From: Acanthaster planci
Taxonomy: Eukaryota; Echinodermata; Asteroidea; Valvatida; Acanthasteridae
NCBI RefSeq assembly: GCF_001949145.1
Contig: NW_019091432.1
Span: 830,813-894,812 of the forward strand
DNA: 64,000 nt
Direction: 5' to 3'
Under the pieces are notes generated by a model. It did no database searches, was not told the DNA's origin, and saw only the letters and a program-made list of their open reading frames with translations. The stretch's first letter is position 1. The number at the start of each line of letters is the position of its first letter. Positions 1 to 13,300 of the stretch are shown one piece after another. The translations under genes were made by a program, and so were the position numbers.

Positions 1-690
1 TATCATGTTGCAAGCTCAGTGAGTGCCCTGAGCCTCTAGAGAGAGTGGGTAGCATTAAGTTGTGGATCTGTAATACGACTGGTTATCTTAGAGACGCGCC
101 AGTGGGAGGATTAGGAAGCTTGATACCGGGAAATCTAGCACCGGTGCAGTGGAATAACAGGGGTGTTCCCCAGTGGACGTCTGTGCCCTGGAAATCAGGA
201 TCTCTGTCTCAAATATGAAACGTTCAATTTGGTTTATATACAAAGGACCGACCACTTTCCCAAGAAAGGTGGAAAATGCTAGCGGTTTTAACCCCCAAAA
301 TATGACCATTAAAAAATAGTTTTCTCAAAGGGGGACACTTACGCCTCTGTCCTGCCCCCCCCCCAGCCACTGGTGTAAGTTTTCCCTTGAACTTCGGGAC
401 AAGCTCTGAAATATCGAAGGAACCAGAATCAGGGGGGTGGTTCTGTTCATTTGTAGATTCAAACAGAGAGAGAAAAATAATGACAACTGTTCTAATAAAT
501 GAGGTTTTTGTTTTTCAGCTGATATCTGGATGTAAATACCAATCATATTTTGTTCTCTCAGAAAAACGGTGAGAATAAACATTTGTGTTTTCTTCCTATC
601 TGAAGCGTTTTCCGTGTTCTGAATTTTAAAGGTTACACTTTACTGGTTTGTTACAAGGGATCACCAAACACTGAGACATAGAATGCAAGA
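1..690. other. Left-edge stretch without a recognisable gene
   Basis: No open frame here resembles a known protein. A pyrimidine-rich acceptor-like site near 505-518 is followed by stop-rich sequence and an AATAAA near 573, so the end of an untranslated exon from a plus-strand gene outside the window is possible but unsupported. The segment also holds a short poly-C run near 355-364. Confidence 0.3.
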
Positions 691-710
691 CATAAAAACT
701 TCCACAATAT

Positions 711-716
711 TTTATT
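711..716 (-). terminator. Poly(A) signal for the CYBC1-like gene
   Basis: TTTATT on the plus strand reads AATAAA on the minus strand, about 770 bases downstream of the CYBC1 stop codon. It gives a plausible 3' UTR of roughly 690-1481. Another copy near 1280 could serve a shorter transcript. Confidence 0.45.
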
Positions 717-1481
717 ACAAAAATATTAAAATCATATTCATGCAAATGGATTAGGATAAGCAATATTTAAATGATTACAATGGACGTCTACAACACAAAT
801 AAATAAATAAATGTACAAAGCGTCTGCTCTAAACAGATTTCTGCTTCATATTGTCTCATCTCATCTCATTAGTGAGCGCTGATACATTAGTCAGGTTTAC
901 AGGGCACTCCTCAATTTACAACCAGACCTCATTCAACTTTGTTGCCAAGTTTGCAAGAGATCATCTGAATCTTCTGTTTTGAGCTGGATCCAGGCCTTTG
1001 CTGGCAGACAAAACAACATGCACAAGCTCACAATAAACAAAGCCACAGCTATGTCTATTATCTCTGTAAATTTCGGGATGGCCCAATTTACTAAAATTAT
1101 CTACAATTACTGAACTGGTAAAACTGGCAAAGATATTGATAGGATTGGTTGGCTGCTGCTAGGAATCGTGGATGGTTACTGGTGAGTTGCTCTTGTGCAC
1201 CTGTCTGGTTTCTTCAAGTTGATCTGAGAAACGAGAAAACACGTAACAGCAAATCTACCTACTAAGGTAAAAATGCCATGATTTATTGGTTTGTCAGTGT
1301 GTACATTTTTGTTTTCTTTTTGGTCTTTTAATGCCATGGATGAGAACAATTTCTAAGAGAGTCCAAAGCAATTAGAGTGGATCAATACACAAAACTACAT
1401 AGAACACGAAACAGTACAAAAGAAAGTGTGGCAGTTCTCAATGTGGCCTAGCAGTAGCAACTGGTAAACTCATTGCATCTA

Positions 1482-4400
1482 TCATTTTTTGGTGTTCTCT
1501 GCATCAATAATCTCCTCATCTGAAGATGACGAGGAGGAGTAAATGTCTTGGTCAGCCTGTCGAACATATAGCTCCTGATTTCGGCTTAACTCTTCCTGCA
1601 GGAAATCCTTGATCGCATCTGCGATCTGTTGATGCTCTCTGTGAGAAAATTGGAGGATGAATTGATGTTAATACAGCATGTTCATTTTTCTTTAGAGATG
1701 TCTTTAGTAAGCTTTAAATTTTGTCCTCCACAATTCTAATTCTCCTGCAATGATAAAAAGCAAATCCCAGCCTGGAAAATTTGGATCACCTTGATGCAAC
1801 GACGCCAACGAGCATCATTAATATTGAATCTACATGAAGAACACTGGTTAAACAGACATTGAAGAAAAACAATTGATTGTTACAGGAAAAGAAATTTTAT
1901 CAAAATCCAGTTTGTCATTGTTTTTTAAATATTTGCTTTACACAAAAAACTTTTGGTAAGTGATGACAATGTTGCAAATTTTCCATCAAAAGGTTGGCTA
2001 CACAATTGGGGGATCTGAATCTCCTTCTGAATCCTACGTATGTTCCAACAACACTGTTTTTTCCCCCCTCACCTTGAGTTTCCAAGGGTGCATTTTTCTG
2101 TAACTGGCAGCACCATTCCTGAGGTCATGTGGAGAGCCACGTAGTAGCCACGGCCAAAGAACCGAATGTCCTCTTGCTCCACCTCAACGTGACAAACCTC
2201 CGAAATATCAGCAACAACTACATCCCACAAATCAAAGCAACAATCAGCACTTACATTTAAAAAATCATTCATGTGGTGTCATGACTTTGTCCATTTTGTG
2301 TCGACTAAATAGGGGAGCCCTATCAGTTATTGAGGGGCTCCCTGAGCCCCCTTGTCTGAACTCTAACCCGCCTTTTTGCCCCCCTCTATGAACCTGGCTA
2401 TGCTACTGCATGACAGTCCAAGGAAAATACAAGCAGCATGATCAATAATGCACATCCCAAGACTTGTACCTTCAAGCGTCTTGTCCCCAAATTTGCTCCC
2501 CAAGATTAATGTAGGGCACACTAAGACAACAATTCAGTGACATAAGGCACAAGAACCCTCCAGCAGAAGTCCATGTCCCCCTGCCACCATTTTGAAATTT
2601 TGAAATGTACACATTTTCTATGAAAGCCACAATTTATCTGCTTTCACTAAAATTCAAATAAACACCCCCCCCCAAAAAAAAAACTCTCACTGTTACGCCA
2701 TAGCTCCAATCCTTTATTTGGAACAGATAAACCACACCAAGAGGTTTTACACTGTAAATGACATTTGAAACCAAAGTTTTAAAGACGTTGCCCAACAGCC
2801 CTTACCACTCCTGGCCTTTTGGGTTGGCATGACGAGCCTCTCCATAAGTCTATCTCTCTCCAGCTTGACCACGGAGGACTCTCTGTCAATGACACAATCC
2901 TAAAGGAAGGACAACATAGGACATAATCAAAAGAAAATTTCACCTCAATCTTCAAATTCTCCAATTAAAGGGACGGAAAGCAAGTATAACATTATTGGAA
3001 TAGCCAGACCATAAACAGTTCAGGCTTCACTTAAGCTGGTAAACTGGTTTTGATTGGTACAAATTTAGCTGTTGAGAAAAGGATCCACGTGTTGAGAAAC
3101 CTAGGTTAATCGATCACAATACTAACAGTTAAAGTTTCATCAGTGCTTTTTTCCATGTTCAAAGGGATTAATTCAGCTAGAAAGAAATGTTACAAATCAT
3201 GTAAGTTTTGAGACTTGACAAGCCTGTAAACACACATAAGAAGTGTGAACATCTCTACATACACAGGTCCTGTACACTGTATGAAACTTAGTAAGTCCAA
3301 CCATCACTGACAAGCATGTGTAGAGGGTTTGCATGGCTGCCATCTTGGAAGCCTGTGCTTTTGTTCCACAGAGTATGTACAACAAAGGTTTCCCTGTGGG
3401 AAAAAGAACTGCCCTGCAAGATGGCTACTACGCAAAACCTCCATTCACTATACTGACTATCATCAAATTTTGATCAAACTTATTTTAATATGAACATCAG
3501 AATGACAGAAAGCAATCCCCTAGGAGCAGTGTTATTTACAGACAACATACTGGACTGAACTCAGTCAAGGTCAACAAGCTCGTTAAACCCAAATACACAG
3601 TGACAAACACAAACATTGACATGATGCAACACAAAGCAAGTGAGCAATAAGATTTTGCTCCGGGAACAGATTCATTTCTGTGCAATCTGACCAACCCACC
3701 TCCCAGTCATCCAGCGATGAAATGGCAACAAAGACAGTGCAGAAGAACCAGAACAACTTCCAGAGGATGCCTTCATCGGAGTAGATCAACAGGCCCAGTC
3801 CCATAGCTATAATTCCTGGAATTCAACGACGAGATGGCTCCATGAAGACATCTTACCTCTTCTCAATTACAATCTCAGTCATTTCACTTCACTTTAAAAA
3901 TGGAAATGTAGGATTAACTAAACCCAGTGGACAGTTAAAAAAAAAATTCAATACCGTGACATCTTATATCCCTCTGAATAACACTATAGCTACATTCTGG
4001 TCATCTGGCGCTCAACTGGACACTACATTTTCATTTTATGACGTCAAAAGACACTGTATTTTTTGTAAGTTAAAAGAAGTGTACCTTCAGCCAAATTTTC
4101 CACTGAAAACACAATTTTTCTTTTATACTTAGGCCACGACATGGACAAAAATATGAAATTCCTTAACTGAATAGGCCTATGTATACTGTTGTACATCTAT
4201 TTTATAACTGAATAATATGTTTGGGCATACCAAATGCACTTTGGCATCTTTTACTTCTACCCATTAATACAGACTCCTCCAACAGCTGAACACATTACAT
4301 GCATTTTAGTTGCTCCCATTAATGACTATGATATTATAAGATCATCCGGCCCGCTGCCCATTGAAAAAAATCATATTTTGGAAAGAGTTCCATATACGGA

Positions 4401-4876
4401 CACCAGTAATTATTTCCTACAGCCATCAGAAAGCAACAACATGTCCAGAAAAGTTTTGTTAAGGAGGGAAAATACCAATTCATTTACTAAGAAAACACAG
4501 AATTTTTCAAACCAGTCTCAAACTGTTTATGCACAGGCCCTGTTACAGAGTGTCAACAAAGTGGCAGTAGCGTCCGCGCATGGAATCTTTCCCAAATTTC
4601 TCTTTCCTCAACAATAACAGTATTTCCGGCGGAGAGATTTCACAGATTGTCTGACATTATTCAATTACTTTACAGTGAGATAGGCCTATGTAGGCCTAAC
4701 GATGAATTGGCCGTTTTTGAGATTTTGCAAAATGCAAACAACGAGCATGCGGGGATTTCCTTACGGATGAAGCCTACTCTAAACTCACCCATAAAAGTGG
4801 CCCAAGATCTTAGACTGGGGGCTCTTGCTAGGTGCAATGTGGACTTGGAACGGAGTAGAACCTTCATATATGCCAT
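1482..4876 (-). CDS. CYBC1: CYBC1/EROS orthologue, NADPH oxidase cytochrome b558 chaperone
   Basis: Five coding exons on the minus strand: 4876-4789, 3815-3700, 2899-2806, 2217-2073 and 1638-1482. All have GT-AG borders and compatible phases (1,0,1,2), giving 199 aa against 187 in human C17orf62. Matching stretches include LHLARAPSLRSW (residues 14-25), LWKLFWFF and SSLDDWE after the first hydrophobic segment, and FFGRGYYVALHMTSG near the middle. Two hydrophobic helices are visible at about 24-42 and 47-63; the rest is soluble. In mammals the protein sits in the ER and stabilises gp91phox/p22phox. The tail is a serine run followed by an acidic stretch, YSSSSSSDEEIIDAE. The start MAYMKV is preferred because it aligns with the human start; an in-frame ATG at 4897 would add seven residues. 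The gene is head-to-head with HAP40, about 2.5 kb away. Confidence 0.9.
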
Positions 4877-5015
4877 CTTTTCTGAAATGATTTTCAAATT
4901 CTGATTCTGAATTTACTTTACCCGGAAACAAGTTTAACTCTGCACGTGTTGGGTGGAGATAGAGATAAATAAACAGCGCCCTCAAGAGTTGATATTTTAC
5001 TTTTACTTATTTTGC

Positions 5016-5110
5016 TGCTACGCGCGGCGCGGGCGGGGCAAGTGGGCGCGGCCGGGCAGACGGCGTGGCGAGTGGCATAAGCGTCGTAGCCTTGGCACGA
5101 CGCCTAACGT
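5016..5110 (-). promoter_or_regulatory. GC/CpG-rich segment upstream of CYBC1
   Basis: An isolated CpG-dense block (repeated CGCGGCGCGGGCGGG-like sequence) lies about 150-230 bases upstream of the CYBC1 start in otherwise AT-rich DNA. That position suits a promoter or 5' UTR. No TATA box or initiator can be assigned with confidence. Confidence 0.35.
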
Positions 5111-7367
5111 AAGCCCACAATACAATTGATTTTAGATATAAAAATGTCAAAAATATAAGGGTTTGGAATTCCACCAGAATCTTTCTGAAAGGAAAAATAA
5201 CAAGTCGAAACTGAGTCTTCGCACGTACGTTTGACTGAAAAAATGATGTCGGATTGTGTTGCGCCGTGTTAAGTCTCTTGGCATGTACATAAAAAGAAAA
5301 TATTTTTTTCTCGTCGTAAGTGTGAGAGCACCTGTTGGTATGTTTTATGTAAGGAATGAAAAGGTTTGAGGTAGATAGCGAAACGGCAAGTGCTGAAAAA
5401 AGCTGAGCTGGGCGGTTTGTTTCAGTCACCGCGTCACACCGTTCATTAAAAAATATTTTTAAAAATTGGATTTATTTTAATAAGTGCTGCACCTTCAGTC
5501 TAACAATTTCCTAGATATAAATAGGCAGTTTACTTTTTGACAGCAAGTTATATGCGAGATATACGATGCCCCAGAGTTAGCCTACTGCCATCTCGATCGC
5601 CGGGGGGGGGGGCTGATAGGAGTTCCAGGGTAAATTTTCCCCCAGTATAATGCTGTTGTATGTCTTTTTTTTATCTTCTCCTTCTTCTTTTTTCCTTTCC
5701 TGGGGTACGGAAAGTTGTTACGAAGGGAAGTTTTTTGCTTCGACATTTGCTAGACAGACGTACGTTTAAGGTTTGGCATTATTATGTATATAGGCCCTAT
5801 ACATGATTAAGTAAGGAAGACGCATGATGTGACTGCAGCCTTCCCGGAATAAAACAACGAGAAGTGCAGTTCCAATATCATGATTTGTTCTACATTCGGG
5901 GCCGCAGTGATGAGATATGTTGCCATTGAAAGCGCCGGTATCTCACGAACGGTGTTACCATCTTTCTGTGGCGGAGGTTTTACAGATAAAAAGGGAATCT
6001 TTTTTTATAAAAAAATCACCCGCCCTGGACGCACTGGGATACGTAGTATGGGTGGATTTGTTGCTAAAAGTGCAGACGATGCCATTTTCAATATTAATCT
6101 CGCGGATGTTAAAATGACGGCTCCACCGTCAGCAGAGAATAGGACCTTATTTCGTTGACATCCATGGTTACATGCTGCATGTACGAATTTAGGATCTCCA
6201 TGCAAACTCTCAGCTCAGATAATACAAATAATGGGCCCCTGTCGTGGCGATTTGCTTTTGTTTTTTAGGCTGGTAATTTTCGTTTATATGAAAATACTGC
6301 ATGAAACTAAGCAGTATCGCAGGACAGAATAAAATTGAAATCAAAATGTTGAAGTTCCTTCTTTTTTACATTCAACTAATTTATCTGGGTTCTGAGGATC
6401 AAATCACTGGGTGAACTTTTAAAACTTGTCGCTTGCTGAATTTCTTTTTCCTCAAAAAAACTTGGTCGGTCATTGAAAAAATGCCAATGTTATTATTAAA
6501 TATATATCTATAAATGCATATCCTGAGTTGAGAAAAAAGAATTGCAATTTTCATGCAGTGTCCTTTTAAGGATTTCAGTATTCATGGTCGGCGCGTTCGT
6601 GTTACCCTCTCGAACGCCCTTGGTGGGTGTGCACTATTGATGTGCACTATTTGGAAGAGCAACAAGAACCATTAAAAAAAAATTACCAAAATCTTAAGGG
6701 AAGAGTTATTTCATGGGAAACACAAGTCATGGTTTAATTGGTTAACCCTTTCCCTTCAGCCATAGAACAAGGACCACCTCCACCACATCCATAAGCAACC
6801 TATGAGGGTACAGTCCACTAATTCAAGCCCCATTGAAAACAGTGTAAAATCAGAACTGTTCAGGGCCCAATAAGATGCATGCCAACATCCCTGAGATTTC
6901 TGAAACACAAATGAAATTATTGTCTGGTCACTAATCTTTCAATTTCTTTTCAATTTTTTTGTGGGTTAACCAATTATATTTTAATTTTTTTCCACAAAAC
7001 AAAATCACCCCCGAAAAGTGATTTTTCTGAAGTCTGATTGCAGCCATATTTCAAGTGGGAACCCTCAAATTTCTCGGGCACTTAGGACCATTTTTCAACT
7101 GTCGTTTTTAGCCATCGTGCTCTCATATGAAAGCTCAAAGACCCAGGGAGTTGATCCTGGCAACGATTTCCACAGTCTCACCATTTTGGGGGCCAAACAA
7201 TCTCCCTTTTCCAAAGATACTGTGGGGGGGCACTTTTAATGCTAATGACTAGCCAGAAATTCTCACTTGAACTTAGTGGTATGCACCCACGAGCTTCACT
7301 ACTTAACTTATTCGCGATTCGCGCAGCGCCCTCACCCGATCTAAATTATTGTACTGTCTGAGTAAGG
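5111..7367. other. Intergenic region between head-to-head CYBC1 and HAP40
   Basis: About 2.2 kb with no supported coding exon. It contains a G run near 5602-5611, a T/C-rich tract near 5668-5700 and AT-rich low-complexity DNA. Open frames at 5880-6158 do not resemble proteins and lack splice or codon support. The promoters of both flanking genes presumably lie at the two ends. Confidence 0.5.
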
Positions 7368-10300
7368 ATGGACAGGGACACTGATTTTCTGGGGAAATAT
7401 CGGTCAATTTCAAGTAAATTAAAAAAGTGAGTACGTTTAAAAGAATACAGTTCTTATTATGGGAATACAAATGTTTTTTTTTTAAGTCAAGATACAACTT
7501 TAGTTGTAAGTGATTATTTTTATCATCTTTTTCTCACATTAGCAATTAGCATAGCACGTATGCTCCCTGCTATACATGTACGTGTACATGAGTGATGTTG
7601 TGCACGATCGGTCGATATGTGGATTAACCCCACTAGTGTGGCACGGACTCTCACCCCCAACGAGGATGGATCGGGAGTGAGAGTCTGTGCCACACTAGTG
7701 GGGCTATATGTGGATGTGCGCGATGGCTCGATCGTTGGGCAGTTGGGCAAGCATTTGGGGCACAGTTGACTGACGTACATGATGCTAGATTGTGCTGGAG
7801 TATACTAATAGATAAACTGAATTATGCATTAAGATTGAGCATGGTCTGACAAAGTCTCCTCCAAAATGACCAAGCAACATTCGTTATTGCAACACACACG
7901 TGCACAGACCATCCTGTACTCGGGCCAATGTAATCATTTATAATTTTTTCATTGTTTGTGAACTTTTCCAATCTTCCAAGATCCACTCTACGCCTCGCCT
8001 AGCGTTTGTTGGGTGCGATACCCTTCCTTCCTCCTCCATAGTCTGACTTCACTTAGAAAGAGACGAGAATTTCTTATCATTTATTCTTTCTTTCTTTTTT
8101 TGCACAAAGACGATTTCTGCGGAAGCCAAATGTTGCCGAAGCAAGCGATCAGTTTGGTAAGGACTTGTCACATCCCACATTTAATTTGGTTGTATTCTGT
8201 GGCTTCTCTTTGAAACTGAAAGTCACATTAATGTTGTGCAGGCCTGAAGAAAATGGTTGAAATTTGAGTTGATCAAACTAAGGAAGGTAAGATCAAAACC
8301 TCACTGACGAAAATACCTTTCAAACATTTCACTTCTTTTTACAAGGTTCACTAGCAAAGACCCTTGAGAATCAGGAATGTTCATCCTATGCAGCCATCTG
8401 TAGCCTAGCCAAAGCCAGGTAAGAGATAGACCTAACTCCATCGCTTCCTATCGGAGAAAGTTGAAAATAAGTCAAAAGTCAGTTCTTCTTGTGTGTCACT
8501 TTGGGAAGACGTCCATACATGGGCACCATTAATTTGTCCCTCTCTACAGTAAATACTTTAAAATACATCAGCCTACAAAAATGATAAGGCCAAAAGAAAC
8601 TTCTTCTGCTTCCGGTTTCCCGACCGACCCTAATTTTTTGGCTCAACCCTAAAATGTCTATCAGCAAGTTAGAAAAATAAATGTTAGAAAATTTCCCAAA
8701 AAAAATCAAAAAAATAAATCCTGTTGTCTTTTCTGTCTTTACAAATTGGCTCTGAACAACTTTTTTCACATTAAAATATTTGTATGTTGTGTTTTCCTGC
8801 TTAAATTTGTAACTTTCGAAAAGAAAGTTCTGTTATTTTCACGAGTTCCCTTCGTGTTCCGCTGTCGCGGTGGTGAAAACACGTGCACAAAGCTCAGTGC
8901 ATTAAACTAAAGCAAAGCTACATGTATGCTGGTTCCTGCCATGCCATGCCCATGCAAAGAAAACGAGATGGAAATGTGGCAAGTTGGTGTCGTTACAGGC
9001 ACGCTATCCTACAGCTGTACGTCGAAAAAACATTGATGTTGCAAGAAGTTAATTCACAGAAATTAGTCTGTTGTCTGTGTGCGTATTTTGTATCTTCACG
9101 AGTTAAATTTCAGGTTGTTTTGCTCGTACTTGAAGCGAGCGTGCTTCCGCAAAATTTCTTGCTGCAGCAGGATGTTTATTGCTTGCCCGTTTAAATGCAT
9201 CATCAATTCTTACCACGCGATACACAGACATTGTTGGCCAATTTGCCGTCGTGATTACCCAACTAGCATTATGCATTGTGATGTAAATTGTCCATTTTCA
9301 ACTGGGGAAAGTTTTACATAGATTAAGGCAAGTTTTTATCCCATTTTGAGGCAATTTTAGGTAGTTTTCGTCCCCATTTGTGCCATTCAATCAGCACAAA
9401 AAATGGACCCCCCCAAAAACAAACGTTTCCGACCTAGCAACACTATTTTTAGAGGCATATACTCGGAAGCAGAATGTTTTTTGGGCCTAACATCCCAGAA
9501 AATCAAAGAAAGTCAGGAAAATATTGAAGAAATTTCTTTGAAAGCTCCGGGAAATTTTCAGACCAGTCCGTCCGATATGATGTTCATGAACATAGTCTTT
9601 TTCTTTCTGTTTAGGCTGAAATTAAAATCGTATGAAACCTAACAAGCAAAACAGCAAAGAGAATTATGCTGGACTTTGTCTGAGCAGAGCTTTGAAGTTG
9701 GGGATTAGCATAGTGGTATTGTCTCCTCCCTTCACCTCTACAACCCAGGGTTCGAATCCCACCCAGGCCAATGTCTTTAATTGAGTTTGAGTTCCCTCCC
9801 TTATTCCACGGTTTTCCCCAGAATGTTTGTGTGAGTTTTTCTCTCACCTGTGCAGCTGAACATTTTTTATTGTCTTTTCCCCCATGGCCCAAGGGGGAAC
9901 AGTTCATTGGCCCCGAGCAATGAGGACTCCTTCGTTGGGAACTGCACTTGGCTGGTTCACCGGCGACTATGAAATGCATGCGTCGCAGTTGCATTCCTGT
10001 CAGTGAACATTCGCCAACAACATGCCTCTTTTTGACCGATGGGGGGGGACGCTATTACTCAAGGTGGATAACTGATAGGGCTTTATCCTGGTGAAATAAT
10101 AGGGATTATTTGGTACAGCTGTCAGAGTCCACAGGCATCATGCCTGACTGTCCCTGAATGCTGTTGGATTAAGAAGGAAACCCGGAAGATGACAAAGAAG
10201 TAGGGGCCAACGGGCTGAAAAGTCACACCCTTGTGTAAACAGACCTCAATGATAAGCATGACTTCTGCCTTCCTCCCTCAGGTGCGAGCACACCTTATCC

Positions 10301-13300
10301 AACATGCCGGCCGAGGCAGAAGCGTTAGTCAGCGCCGCACACCACTTCATGCATGCAGAGGAGGGGGACCACGACCTCAAATGCCCCACCTTTGAGGAAA
10401 ACCTTACCGCTGCCATCAACTGCTACAACCATGCTGTCAGAGTGAGTGTTTCTCCGTAAAGGATTTAGCCTTGTCATGTTGATCTTCCATGTTTCATTCT
10501 CTGACCCCATCTACATGTACACTTGTCATTTTGAGGTTTTAGTTTTCTGATTCAGGCGGTCACTTGAATGGCACAAAGTCATGAGAGATGGTAAACGCTA
10601 CCAGAAATGTGCCGCTGTCTTACCAATGCAACCAGAGACAGACACTAAGGTTTTATAGACCTGTGACATAACGATGCCACGTTTTGTTTACATGTATACT
10701 TTCCTTTGTCATTGAGGTGGAACGCGATCCATGCAGAAGTGCAAACATAAATAATGCGTGATGTCGTTATGTTTTCAATAGTTCTATTGATGAATTAGTT
10801 TGNNNNNNNNNNNNNNNNNNNNNNNNNNNNNNNNNNNNNNNNNNNNNNNNNNNNNNNNNNNNNNNNNNNNNNNNNNNNNNNNNNNNNNNNNNNNNNNNNN
10901 NNNNNNNNNNNNNNNNNNNNNNNNNNNNNNNNNNNNNNNNNNNNNNNNNNNNNNNNNNNNNNNNNNNNNNNNNNNNNNNNNNNNNNNNNNNNNNNNNNNN
11001 NNNNNNNNNNNNNNNNNNNNNNNNNNNNNNNNNNNNNNNNNNNNNNNNNNNNNNNNNNNNNNNNNNNNNNNNNNNNNNNNNNNNNNNNNNNNNNNNNNNN
11101 NNNNNNNNNNNNNNNNNNNNNNNNNNNNNNNNNNNNNNNNNNNNNNNNNNNNNNNNNNNNNNNNNNNNNNNNNNNNNNNNNNNNNNNNNNNNNNNNNNNN
11201 NNNNNNNNNNNNNNNNNNNNNNNNNNNNNNNNNNNNNNNNNNNNNNNNNNNNNNNNNNNNNNNNNNNNNNNNNNNNNNNNNNNNNNNNNNNNNNNNNNNN
11301 NNNNNNNNNNNNNNNNNNNNNNNNNNNNNNNNNNNNNNNNNNNNNNNNNNNNNNNNNNNNNNNNNNNNNNNNNNNNNNNNNNNNNNNNNNNNNNNNNNNN
11401 NNNNNNNNNNNNNNNNNNNNNNNNNNNNNNNNNNNNNNNNNNNNNNNNNNNNNNNNNNNNNNNNNNNNNNNNNNNNNNNNNNNNNNNNNNNNNNNNNNNN
11501 NNNNNNNNNNNNNNNNNNNNNNNNNNNNNNNNNNNNNNNNNNNNNNNNNNNNNNNNNNNNNNNNNNNNNNNNNNNNNNNNNNNNNNNNNNNNNNNNNNNN
11601 NNNNNNNNAATGATTCAGGGGCACTTCACCCTGCCTGTGCCTTCTTGGACGTGGAAAAGTACTCCTACTGAACATTTGGAAGTACCATTCAAATGTAGAA
11701 TGCATAGCCATACCCTCGTCATGTGACGTTTTTGTGCAATTATCATGCCACATGTAGGTTCATGGTAGGGTCACAAGAAAGTGATTGTGATGTTCAGTCG
11801 CATGCGATTCTTATGTTTTTTCTCCTTTGCAGAAATTAGAGAAGCCAGTCGAAGCAATGGGACATTACCAGCGGGCAGCCGATTTACAGTATCAGGTAAG
11901 CAAGAACCCTTCTCCTGTCCGTACCCTCTGTCAGATATCAACTGTGAAATGACAGAATTCAGTGAAACTTTGCATGTGTTGTTTCAAAGACATCCCGTGT
12001 CCAGTAAACCTGCGTAATTTCAGCTTAATCCAAGTAAGTGTTCTTTTATTTACGGTCATTGATAGTTCACATTACCTCTTGTAGTTTTCTGGACGTCTGT
12101 GTTGACAATCTATCACACTAGTATTAACTTTGATGAGACTAGTTTTAATAAAAACACAAACTGGGGAAAGAAAACTAAATAAAAGCTCGAACGGGAAATA
12201 AAAGAGTGATGGTAGCTCTGGAAAATGTCAGTTTTGTTAGAAAAGTGTAAGCATAACTGGCTAAGCAAATACTTAGTAAGCTGACACCTGTCTTTACAAA
12301 CAGTATCAAGAAGTAAACAACAGTGCCACGTAATTAAAGTGATAAGCTTCGTTGAGATTACCGTCATCAAAGTCTGAATTTAAATACCATGTGTGCCTAA
12401 AATGGCTCAATTTCACCTGAGATGGTTAGCTGTTTTTTTTTGTTTCACAGAGTCCTTTGGACTGTCTTCATTCATTGGGTAAAGTGTCTTCCTGCAAGAT
12501 CGAAACAGGTCAGAGACTTTTTTGACTAAAATACAGTATGAGCCATTCACAGATCAAAATTATATTCTTATTGTGATATACGTAAAGACCTATCCAAGGA
12601 CTGTTTTCCTTTTTCACTGAATAGTATTTTGTCAAGATCTTGCTGGTTAGATGTCAGAAGTTAGTCAGGTCCTTTCAGATTACCTTTTGATGTCAGGATT
12701 CTTTTTTTTTTTCCTTCAACATTTTGCCTGTTAGAATAATTAGACCTAGACCCATTCACAGAAGACATCTGGCCACAACAAAGATAGCGGTTATGATATG
12801 CCCCCACATTTGCTGAAACTTAAGATAGTACTGTCCAGGATCACTGTAAATGGTAAACGGAATTCATCTGGGCTTTCCTTGTTGATTTCAGGGGATTTTG
12901 ATGGTGCCCTCAGCGTCTTGACCGAGATGGAGTACTTGGCCCAGGAGAGGGGGGTGATCAGCCAGGGAGCCAAGCCCATCGGGGCCTTTTCAGATATCTT
13001 GGCTAACTGCCAAGTGTCCCGAGTGCTGCTGCTTATGTTGCTGCAGGTGGGCAGGATACTGCAGTCGCTGCACGCGTTCCGACATTGTTACTGGAGCCAC
13101 TTTCGTAATGCTGAAGTCTGCTAAACATGGAATAAAAATCACGCTTAGCAGAATCAATGTACTTGCCAAAGTGCCTTACAAGGGAAATATCTCAACTGGT
13201 TCTCTGTTTAGTTTTGCTTAACACAAAGTAATATTATCTGCTTGGCAACTCGGTGAAATTGAGCCTGGTTTGGTTTCCATTGGGGCGGATCCTTAACACA

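Noticed and set aside
3816-3856. A 41-base GT-AG intron just upstream of CYBC1 exon 2
   Set aside because: Too short for this genome; joining exon 1 at 4789 to exon 2 at 3815 restores the conserved MGIIAMGLG sequence in phase.
4039-4046. TGACGTCA, a perfect CRE-like octamer
   Set aside because: It lies inside a CYBC1 intron with no other regulatory context; one copy in 64 kb is expected by chance.
4877-4897. Upstream ATG for CYBC1 (adds MKIISEK)
   Set aside because: In frame and possible, but MAYMKV aligns better with the human N-terminus; left as an alternative.
5880-6158. 92-codon plus-strand open frame between CYBC1 and HAP40
   Set aside because: No similarity to any family I know, no splice context, and codon usage looks random.
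8479-9642. Two open frames (8479-8769 minus, 9403-9642 plus) with vaguely similar CGGAAGCAGAA motifs
   Set aside because: Could be decayed copies of one repeat in opposite orientation, but the similarity is too short to support without a search.
10767-11753. Long open frames across the gap on both strands
   Set aside because: They exist only because undetermined bases do not create stop codons; the flanking real codons are few and not protein-like.
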